A DNA stretch of 64,000 nucleotides from Aplysia californica (Eukaryota > Mollusca > Gastropoda > Aplysiida > Aplysiidae). Below the pieces are notes generated by a model that saw only the letters and a program-made list of their open reading frames with translations, was not told the DNA's origin and searched no databases. Below, one piece after another: positions 14,082 through 25,160 of the stretch. The DNA lies in the NCBI RefSeq assembly GCF_000002075.1, contig NW_004797283.1, positions 2,915,383 through 2,979,382 of the forward strand. The letters run 5' to 3'. Position numbers and translations under genes: made by a program. The stretch's first letter is position 1, and every line of letters starts with the position of its first letter.

Positions 14082-17000
14082 TATTTTCATCCAGACATAG
14101 GAACAGAACAACTATAATGAAAGATAACGTTAAAAGCTGTAGGAACAGAAAATGTTTAAGATGTCTTTTGAAGCTATCAAGTGTTTTTATTTGTCTTAGT
14201 TTCATGGGTAATCACCATGTGTAATATACACACCAATGAAACCAAACTTCTCCCATAGGTAGGGCAATGCCCACTTTTGGTGTAGGTCAAGATTTCAGGA
14301 AACCCCCGAAATCTGGATTAGCCCGCTTGTCCTTAAAAGCCACGAAATACAAACTGTTGTCAAGGAGAGGGAGATTAAGGCATGCTCTCTCAGGTAGCTG
14401 CCGTTATGCCAGGACTGGTTAGAGAAATACAAACTGTGATGTATTGTTAAGAAAGTGTAATTGTGTGTGGTTGTGATCATTGTATTATGCGGGTTATGTC
14501 CTTTATATCTGTATGTATCACGTGACCGTGAAGATGTGTTTTTCACGAATTTACGGCAGTTCAGAAAAAACTCTCGAGCAAGTTGCATGTGTCATGTTGA
14601 AGATAATATATTGGCGTTGAGGACGATTCGTAGTGAGCTTGCCATGGCGACAATCGGTTCAGTGCATGAATTCAATGAGAAGGAGGATTCGTGTCATAGA
14701 GAGGGAGATTAGGGCATTCTGTCTCAGGTGGGTGTCTTAATTTATGCCAGGACTCGTCAGAGAAATACAAACGTTGTCATAGAGAGGGAGATTAGGCATG
14801 CTGTCTCAGGTGGGTGTCTTAATTTATGCCAGGACTCGTCAGAGAAATACAAACTGTTGTCATAGAGAGGAAGATTAGGGCATGCTGTCTCAGGTGGGTG
14901 TCTTAATTTATGCCAGGACTCGTCTGAGAAATACAAACTGTTATCAAGGAGAGAGAGATTAGTGCATGCTCTCTCAGGTCCCTCTACACTCAGAGACCAT
15001 GTCTAATGAAACAAATGACTCCCGAAACCGTAGTCAAGGTGAGGTACTTGTCTTTACACTCCAACACCACAGACTGTGACACTATGTACCCTAAAACCAC
15101 AATCAAGGAAGAGCAAAACAGTGTGGTCAGAGTAATTTTCAGAGCGCAGAAACAAGGGCGGTGTTTTCCTCCATTCTGTGGAAAACTTTGTTATTGTAAT
15201 GTGCCTGAGAGCAGGTCATCCAGGGCTGGAACACCATAATGATAATAATAATGATGATAATAATAATTATTATTATTATAATAAGAGAATAATTATATGA
15301 TAGTATTTTATTGTCTTGGAGGAACATTTTTCTTGGCCTTATAGGTATGCATAAAATTAAATTATAAATAACTCTCATTAAAATTCAATATGAAAAGAAA
15401 AGTTAAGCTGACAAAATGTACATATCTCATCAGATGCATCAGTGGTAGAATGGTTTGTTAGCTCCGGATCACTATAAATGTCAAACATACATCAGTGATA
15501 CAGCACAATGTCAAACATACATCAGTGATACAGCACAATGTCAAACATACATCAGTGATACAGCACAATGTCAAACATACATCAGTGGTACAGCACAATG
15601 TCAAACATACATCAGTGATACAGCACAATGTCAAACATACATCAGTGATACAGCACAATGTCAAACATACATCAGTGATACAGCACAATGTCAAACATAC
15701 ATCAGTGATACAGCACAATGTCAAACATACATCAGTGATACAGCACAATGTCAAACATACATCAGTGGTACAGCACAATGTCAAACATACATCAGTGATA
15801 CAGCACAATGTCAAACATACATCAGTGATACAGCACAATGTCAAACATACATCAGTGATACAGCACAATGTCAAACATACATCAGTGATACAGCACAATG
15901 TCAAACGAACAAAGGTTAAAGGTCACGGGTGTGTGTCCTTGAGCAAAGCATGAAAACCTGAGCTTTAAAAAAATGGGCGATGCACACTGGCAACTCCATT
16001 CAGCAGTAATGGATACGCCAAGTTGGGGAAGTAAAGGCGGCGTGGAAAGGAACTGGCCACCCTACCATATGTCGAAGGCTCAAGAAGTTGTCTCACTAAC
16101 AAACCAATCCCCAATATCCGGATTGGATGCGGGAACAACTTGACTTTATTACAATATGTCATACAATTGTAAAACAGATTTCCCCTCAGGAATCAGTGAA
16201 ATGGAATTGATTATTATTTTTGTTATTATATTGCAACATTTCATGTTTTTATTCCCCCAGGGCGGCAAGTTTCAGACTCGTATTGGTCTTCTCATGGTGC
16301 TATGTGGATGGTTGTGCGACTGCCCCATCGCTGTCTCACACTTCTTGAGCAACACTGCCAATGTACCATATGTATCCTTTTGTCTGTTATCTGTGTTCCG
16401 ATGTTGATGTTTGAGTGTAGTGACGGCCATTTTCCCACCTTCAGGAAGCCAATTTGCTATTCTTATAAAGATATGATTATTCTGAGATGCTGCAAAATGC
16501 TTCACTGCATCTTTCTGGTTGACTTTTTGTTTTAAAAATATTACCAAGGAGCAATTCGGCCAAGTACACTGTGCAAGATAGTGTTATAAGGAAGACCCCC
16601 TTTTTATTGAAAATAGATCTGGATTGATAACAACAACGGGGAAAATAGGTGGGTTTTTTTAGGTCAACTGAAAGGCACGGACAGTGAGTTTTGGGTACTG
16701 TTCTCTCTGAAATTACAGCGAAACATGGGTGAAATTGTCCAAGACAGCCATCTATAGTTGAGAACAGTGGTTGTCTAAGGTGTATGTTTTGAACAGTGTC
16801 GTGATGTTATTAAGAAAGGAAAACCCCACAAAGTGGGATTTGGGATGTGGTTGTTTGAACAGATGATTGCTATGGACAGGTGGCCGTTACAGCTGGTTTG
16901 ATTGCATGTACCTGGCATACCTGGATACCTGGAGGTGCATCTCTGACTCAGAGGTTGACGTGTAATGACCCTCCATCTTTCACGGTCGCGAGCTACCGTT

Positions 17001-20000
17001 GCACATTCTGCCATGTCTAGTCCAGTCCATGTTCTTATGTTGTCCATCCATGTTATTTTTTTCCTTCCTCTCGCTCTCCTGCCCCACATCTTTTCTTCAA
17101 GCACCTCTTTCACAATAATCCTGTGTCTTTTTAAATGTCACATGGGTGTTGTTGTTATTGATCCAGCAACAGCTGGGCTCTCGCCCTTCTATCCAATGCC
17201 ATGTAGTGATAAGTGCAAGTTTGCTGCAGTTGCTGTAATGTTCCATAGAGTGTGTTGTCAATTTTAGGTCTCGGAGGGAGAAGGGTAGCTCTGATGTCAT
17301 TTAGGGCTGTGCAGTGGAACAGGTGATGATCCACAGTCTCATATGCATAGTCACACAAGGGACACATTGGGGGAAGTTACATGGTAATTCCTTAACTCCG
17401 GTGCTCAGCTGATCTCGCAAGTGTCATCCAGTGAGGGGGAGGAGCATGAAGCCATTGTGCAGGGCCTCTGTGCCTTTCTCCTGGGCATCTGTATGCTCTA
17501 CAATGATGACAAAAGCGAAGCTTTCTCCAAGTAAGTTTGGTCGTTTCATCTTTTCTTTTTAGAAACCCTGGCCTACATTTCTCTCCTGCAAACTAGACCT
17601 CTAGACCTCTTAAGCGCTATTTTGTTTGAGTTTTTGTCTTTTTTCTGTTTGGTGTTTGTTCCATTTATGAACTTGTTCCTTACATGAAATTCTCGTTTAT
17701 ATTTCAATTTTGAATATTGATTTTTTTCTTGTTTCCCGTAAGTTATGGTAAGGGAAAGTTTTATTTAGCAACATTATACGTACATTTTCCCCTCAGTAAA
17801 TAAATGTTTGCATTAGCTTTTGCACAAGCACTTGTACTGCTCACCAATTTGTGAACAATGTGCATGAAAAAGAACTCCAGAGGGAAATGATGAGGCTAGA
17901 AAATTGTAATGCTTAACCAGCAGATGCGGCTTATGATTTATACAAACATAATTGTATCTTTTGCTTGGAATGTTATGGTGTCGTACTTGTCAGAATGAGA
18001 ACACTTTTGCGTGCTCTGTAACGTAGAAATGGGTATCCTTGGATATAGATGTATTGTGAATACAAAGCCTGTAGCCCACAAAAGTAATGATGAGACGTTT
18101 TTGCTTTTGTTTTTGGAGATCAACTTTTCGCGTCTGATCTTCAGCTTTTATGTGAAATGGTACAAGTTCCCTTTCAAGAATTGTGTGCTGCATGATTTTG
18201 ATGTGATACAGTGAAATACAAACTGATCTCCTCCTGATTCTCAAACACTGTCCCCTGTATGTTTCTCAACAGGAGTGCCTTGAAGCAAGTCATTCAGAAC
18301 CGCATCGGGCTGGAGTCGTTCACAGACAAGCTGACGCAAGTGGCACAAAACGAGAACTACACACGCGCCGCCAAGAAACCACATTTGTACTACAAGCACC
18401 CCAACGAGATTGTCTTTGACTACTCCTTCACGCGTCTCTTCAAGAGTTTAGAAAGTGAGTGATGTGTTGTGGCTAGTAGCACTCGTGACTCTTCTTCAAA
18501 GGTGTTGCATCCTCTCGTATTTTTGATCCAGTTCCAGTTTTGAAATTACATGCCTAGTATGCAAAAGACATGAGTTTGACTGCTGCATGTGGAAGATATT
18601 TTAATCTAGTATATCTGTCTTTCTGTTGGGATTTGTAGTCCCTTACTGTTCGGTTTGGCCATGGTATATAGGATGAAGCAACTTGTCTGTTAAATGATCT
18701 TTATTGTGTCCAAGAGAGCATAGAATATTTTTGAGTCAGTCTTTTAAACTATTATTTAAATTTATTTTGATTCATCTGTCTTTTATAATTTCCAATTCTT
18801 TTGTATTTCTTTATGTTACTTGGATCGTTTTGTGGCATTCACAATTTTTATTAGCATGAATTTTAAATAAAACTCACCCACAAAACTAAAAGTCTTTAAC
18901 TGAAAGGTGTTTCGTATTTAAGAGTTGAGGAATATCTTCCCCGTTTTGCTTCAGACGGTGGGTGGTTGGCAGGTGCTCTGGTGTGATTTGCTTCTTCTTT
19001 CCTATCAAACATCAGTCGTCCTGATCTCTTCTTCTTTTTTATGTTTTCTACTTTCTTGTAACACCTCTAATCTTCGGCACTTGTATGACCTTATTGTGTT
19101 ACAAGTGCTTTTAAAACTCTTACTAAAACTAAAACGATCTCTCCTCCTTTTTTTATGTTTGCTGCTCCCTTGTAACACCTCTAATCCTCGGCACTTATGT
19201 GACCTTATTGAACCCCGCGATGGTGCTGCTGACTAAAGTGTCTTTAGGCCATTCCCAAAGGGGGACATTACCATGTTCTGTTACACAATGGAATTGTAAA
19301 TGGGCTGATTCATCAATTTCATGCTCATAACTGTGCCGGAATTGCAACAGGAAACTGCTGCTTTTTTTTTCCTCATCCTTACTATCGTCATTTTGTCCTC
19401 TACTTCTTTTGTATGTTTGTTACTCTCTTGTGACCTGTTGTTTCCGGGTTGCCTTGATAGTCGAAGCAGACTGTGCTGTTGAAGCTAGAGAGGTGAGCAG
19501 AGTAAGCCCGATTCCCTGTAAGGAGTTCTCTGTTGACATCCAGCCCTTGGCGCTCATATGACCTTATGCAGTTGCGAGCGCTGTAAAACGTGTACTAAAA
19601 CTAAAAACTGACCTTATTGTGTGTGAAAGTGCCGTTGTTGTTGTTTTCAAATCCCTTTAGCTGCGAGCATTTCGCTCTTGGCAGCACAAAAAGTGGCGTA
19701 AAACTCTTTAAAAAAAACTTTGCTTCAGACGAGGTGTTGAAGGCGGTGTCTGGCTCGGGCGGCGCCATCAACGGACGCACGCTGCTGGGTGGGGACGAGG
19801 ACCAGTACAAGGCTCTGCTGAGGGAGCAGGAGGAGGTGCTGAGCGGGCTGAGGCAGCAGCTGGAGGAAATGCAGGGGCAGAACAGCGCGTCAGAGAGGCG
19901 TGTCGCCGAGCTCACCGACCAGGTCCAGCAACTCCGGGACCAGAACGCCCTGCTGAAGGCACACAAAGGTGAGGAGATCTTTTATCCGTATGGGAAGATG

Positions 20001-21764
20001 CCTGGCTAGGTTTGTTACAAAGGTCTCTGATTGGGCACAACAATGGAGTGTTTTTTTGTTAGTTCTAATGCCCTTAAGAGTCCAGCAACTCCGGGACCAG
20101 AACGCGCTGCTGAAGGCACACAAGGGTGAGGATATCTGGATGTCAGAAATTTGTGGCGGCGCAACTTCTCTTTTTGGCCCGTGTCCTGATTTTGGTGCCT
20201 GTATTTGTTGGTTATGTAAGAATGTACAGACATGGTGGGTGCAAATTGTTATGTTTTCTAGAGAAACGAAACAAGGGAAAGGGGAATTGTTAAGTCGGCA
20301 GTTATGATGATGATGATGCTGATGATGATAATGATGCAACTTTTCCTCAGATTTCTCTTTTATTGGTGAATCAGGGTCATCCATACTTTGCACAGCAGTT
20401 TGTATCAATTTGTTTTAAAAAATCTGTAGAAACTACCCACTTGGATTTTTTATTAGTATTTATTAATGAATTTTCTAGGATACAGCTAGCAGGTGTTTAC
20501 AAAAATGCTGATCTGTTAAGACAAATTGATACAAGTCATTGTGCTAAAATTGGAAAACCTGTGTTCAATAGTTGAGGAGATATTTGACAATAAGTTGTGC
20601 CATGAATTTTTTAAGCACACTATAGGTTTGTAACTTTGTCATAGAGGTCTCTGATTGGGTGCAGCAATGGAGTGTCGTTTAGTTCGTGCTAGTACCATAA
20701 AGAGAGGTCACTGATTCGGTCCAACAACAGAGGGAAAGAACGTAGGTGGTTGGAGGGTGCCTTGGTGTGGTTTACTTCTTCTTTCCTATCAAACTTCTAT
20801 GGTCCTTATCTCCCCTTCGTCTTTTCTATGTTTGTTACTCTCTTGTAACAGCTCTAATCTTCTGGCTCTCATATGACCTTATGCAGTTGCGAACGCCGTA
20901 AAACCTCTACTAAAACTAAAGAGGGAAAGAACCCTGCTGAAGGCACACAAAGGTGAGGAGATCGGGCGTGGGTGGGTGGTTGGAGGGGGCTGCTGGTGGT
21001 AGGTTTTGCTTCTTTACTTTTCCTCTGTTGTTTCTGTCTACCTGTCTTACCTTTTCTCAACACTAAATGACTCGCCAACCAGGTCTCCTCCCCCCCAGCG
21101 CCTTACGAGTCATTTGAGGTTAAGACTTCTATTGTACGATGTGTTGATGTTGTAACGATATTTGTTCGCTTTTAAGGACAAGAGCGCTAACTCAGATTTC
21201 GGGGGTTTCCAAAAATCTTGACCAACACCAAAAGTTGGCATTGCCTACCCAAAAGAGAAGTTTGGTTTCATTGGTGCGTATATTTGTTTGGTTATAAAGC
21301 ATACTCTCCTTGTCATTTAAAGAAACTGAACAAGGGGCGCAAACTTTACCTTCGATTTTCTCTAAACAAGCCCCTTGTGCTTAAAAACGACCATATCTTC
21401 CTCCTGTGTGTGCAGGTAGTCAGGGCACTCCGCCCCCAGTAGCAGCGTCGCCGTCCGGAGCCTCCGCCGAGGAAGTGGAAAGTCTGCAGCGGGAGGTGGA
21501 CAGTCTCAGGTCTCAGCTCACGGAGAAAGATGCTCAGCTCCAAGCCAGTGTAAGTTACTGCTTTTTGTTTTTACCTGTAACGTCAAGACTCATTCATTAT
21601 CATTCCAGCATCTGTGGTTTATTGGTTAGGCTCAATACATATCTTTGTCTCTCTCTCTTCCCCCCCCCTCTCTTTTTATCTCTTTCTCTCTCTCTCTCTC
21701 GATCTGTCTGTCTGTCTGTCTCTGTCTCTGTCTCTCTCTGTCTCTCTGTCTCTCTCTGTCTCTC

Positions 21765-21828
<64 letters not shown>

Positions 21829-24800
21829 CTTACAAAAATTTTTTTTTTTTAAACCTAGTGTTGTTGTATCCCCCTGCATGTCACTGTTGAATCTAGTGTG
21901 TGGGTGGTTGGCTGGTGCTGTGGTGTGGTTTGCTCCTTCTTTCCTACAAAACATCTATCGTCCTTATCTCCCCTTCTTCTTTTTTTAATGTTTTTTACTC
22001 TCTTGTAACACCTCTAATCTTTGGCACTTATATGACCTTATGCAGTTATGAGCACTGTAAAACCTCTACTAAAACAAAAACAATCTAATCTTGTGGCGCT
22101 CATATGACCTTATTGTGTTGCAAGTGCCCTAAAACTCTTACGAAAAGAAAAAAATCTTGCTGCAGGCCGCTGGAGGAGACGAAGACAAGGAGAACAACCC
22201 AGATGGCGGGGCTGTGCTTCAAGCTTCCCTGGCTCGCCTACAGGGGGAGGTGGCCAGCCGAGACCAGGAGATCTCAGGTCTGAAGGCCGAGGTGACTCGA
22301 CTGACCACTGAGCTACAACAGGTGTGTGCTCATTTACTCTACATATAATAATACATGTAATAATAATAATAATTATAATAATAATAATAATAGTTATAAT
22401 AATAATAGATAGTTTTTGTAAAGAGCGCAATTAGATAGTTTTTGTATACAGCGCAAATTCCCCCTCAACAGCAAGCTCTATGCACTTGACAATGTATACT
22501 GAGGTGCAAAAGAAACGCGAATATTTATTACAACACAATGATTGGCAAAATGCAACACATAGGTTTCCAGTTATTTGTTGTGTTTATTAGCTGAAACTTT
22601 GCACACTTCTTGAGTGACATAGCTGGCATGAACTGAGGATCCGACACATTTATCTGAGCTCACGTTGACCTTGACGGGCAAACTTAGTAACGCGTATGGC
22701 CTCCACGTGCAGCGATTATAGCGGGGCATCTTCTGTTCATAGAGTTAATCAAACGGTTGATCTGGCCATTTTGGATGCCACCGAAGATCTGGATGATGGC
22801 TGCAGTCAACTGGGCTGCTGGTCGAGGCCGTGGCTGCGTCTGGTTAAGCTGTCTTTAGATCATGTCCAACAAATGTTCAATAGGGTTCAAGTCAGGTGAG
22901 TGAGGTGGGTGTGCCAATAAATTGACATTGTTCTGCGCCAAGAAGTTCTGGGTAGCACGTGCGGTATGTGGTTGTGCGTTGCCTTGTTGATATAGGCAGT
23001 TACGATGGCTCTGTATAAAGGGCACCACTTGAGGTTCCAAGACTAGTGCAATGTAGCGCTGAGCCGTGATGCCGTTTCCACGTCCTGGACCAATGTTCTG
23101 GAAGTTGACAGGTCCCACTCTATGATTCAACGCCATGGTTCCCCATATCATCACGCTCTCGCCTCCCCAGGGGTCACGCTCCAGAATGTTGTTGTCGTCA
23201 TAGCGAGTCGTGTCTCTACGCCACGCACGGACACGGCCATTCACTGGATCGACGCAGAACCTGCTTTCATCACTGAAGAGGACTCTCCTCCACTGTGCGT
23301 TCTGCCAGTTGACATGTGCCTGTGCCCACTGTATCCGTTGCTGTAGATGCCTTGGTGTTAGGACAGCTCCCTAGTAAGGACGCTTGCAGTGAAGACCAGC
23401 AGTCACTAACCTCGTTGGCACAGTCCAGCAGCTAAGTTGGCTTCCAGTCGTTCCCATGATTGTTCTGGCAGTCTCTGCACCTGGCAGAAACGGATCGCGG
23501 CGGTACCGATGAATGATGACACAATCATGGGCTGGAGTTGTCCCCCTTGGTCTTCCACTTTTTGGTCGATCTGCTGTGGTCGCTGTCGCTTGTAATCGGT
23601 TCCGAAGGTGATAAATGGTGCTTAGGTGGACACCAAAAACCTGGGACACCTGTTCCACCGACTCACCGGCCGCCAGTCGCCCGACAGCTCTTTCTCTGTT
23701 TTCCCTTGATAACCTTGGCATGTCTGTAGCTCGTCTGTTTCGATATGAATGCAACACTTCGAGGTGCGGATTTTATAGGCATACGCCCAGGACTGAGTGA
23801 GCATAAACTCAGGACTGACAATAAGTTGCAAATGTGTCCCAGTGGTGAGTGATGACTCGTGAGTTGTGCATTGCTTACGCAGCCAATGACATCTTTGCGA
23901 TGCTCAAAAATGCCCAATCAAGACGCTCGAGGCAAGTGTTGACTGATATGAGTTCACATCACACAACTATGAACTCAGCATTGGGCGATTACAACAACAT
24001 AAAAAATTCGCGGTTTTTTGCACCTCACTATATATTATTACCCCAGCAGATAGCATTCTGATACAATCTCAGTTTCCTGGGAAGCATGCCGTGCAAAACG
24101 AACAATTCAGTTTTTAGGCCTGCATAAAGAATGCTTTCTTTAGACATGGTTGAGGTTTTACTCACAGTTGCAGGTTTGCTGTGTGATTTGGCGAGTTCTC
24201 TGATCGAACCAAAACTTTTCCTATGTGTTTAAGAACTTTCGTGTCATAGTTTGGTTGGTGCTTTGATGGAATCTTTACATATCTTCATTCTTGTCATAAG
24301 ACAGGCTAATGCACAAAGTATAATTTTTTTTAAATAGATTTGATGAATCAGTAGTAAATTGCTTATTTCGTACGCTCTGCCAAAGCCAGGCCTGAATTTT
24401 GACTGGAACTTCTACTGAAACATTAGAAATGAAGCCTAACAATCTGGCGGAAGTCAGGCTGCACTGCGATGTAAACCAAATTTTTTTGCTTGTCCTTTAG
24501 AATTCACTCCACTTGGGGTTAGTCAGGCCTATCAGGAGGGTGACATTTTGCTTTCCTTCCCCAGAAGTCAACACAGTCTGCCGAAGCTTCCTCTCCAGAG
24601 TCAGACGCCGCCACCGCAGAGCTCCAGTCGCGGTTACAAGCCAGCGAGTCTCAGGTGGCCGCCCTCACGGAGGAGCGGAACTCTCTGCAGGAACGAGTCA
24701 AGAAATCCAACGAGGAGAACCTGAAGCTGGCCAGTAATGTGCGGGTGAGTGGCCACCTCACACAGGAGTACACGCGACACACAGGAGTACACATGACACA

Positions 24801-25117
24801 CTAGAGTACACACCACACACAGGAGTACACGCGGCACACAGGAGTAATAACAATAATAAATCGCATTTATGCTGCGCATTTCCAAAAAATGCTCAATGCG
24901 CGTAACATCAAAAAAAGGCATCACATATGTGTATGTATAAAACATTCTATGAGAAAAACGGTCTTGCAGTGAGCTTGGCAATGTGTTCCCACTAAAAATA
25001 TACAATGCAATACAAATTCATGAACGCTCCCAATAAAATTGAAACTTGAATAAATAGAAATATTCATTAAAAACATTCGTTCTCTATAAATAGAAGTGAC
25101 ATTTCCATTCTCTCTCC

Positions 25118-25160
<43 letters not shown>

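Larger units (their letters stand above)
13602..14980 (+). repeat. Array of duplicated exon end plus splice donor in a USO1 intron
   Basis: The real exon end and donor (13602-13620, 'catgctgtctcaggtgggt') are followed by six further copies of exon tail + donor + ~60 bp of intron, at about 13682, 14381, 14713, 14796, 14880 and 14964. Units are ~80-84 bp where uninterrupted. Most copies keep 'ctcag|gtgggt', so each is a potential decoy 5' splice site. A MITE (13733-14343) interrupts the array. Confidence 0.85.
18945..19731 (+). promoter_or_regulatory. Duplicated 3' splice site around a composite insertion
   Basis: The 13-mer 'tttgcttcagacg' occurs at 18945-18957 and 19719-19731. The right copy contains the acceptor used by the USO1 exon at 19729. 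The left copy follows a better pyrimidine tract ('atcttccccgttttgcttcag') and looks like the original acceptor. Bases 18958-19718 begin with a family A retroposon, so the repeat is its target-site duplication. Use of the left acceptor would add about ten codons and then a stop. Confidence 0.8.

Noticed and set aside
15481-15900. CRISPR-like regular array
   Set aside because: Units abut directly with no variable spacers, and the genome is eukaryotic.
15455-15953. Open frames of ~150 residues on both strands
   Set aside because: They are the 30-bp satellite read through; unit length is divisible by three and the same array is open in several frames on both strands.
20080-20128. Extra coding exon of USO1
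   Set aside because: It is a near-copy of the preceding exon end without a credible acceptor; including it would repeat residues absent from the family.
21614-21988. Ser/Leu-rich and Arg/Glu-rich frames
   Set aside because: Simple (CT)n tract; likewise at 25067-25563, 43139-43378 and 43412-43869.
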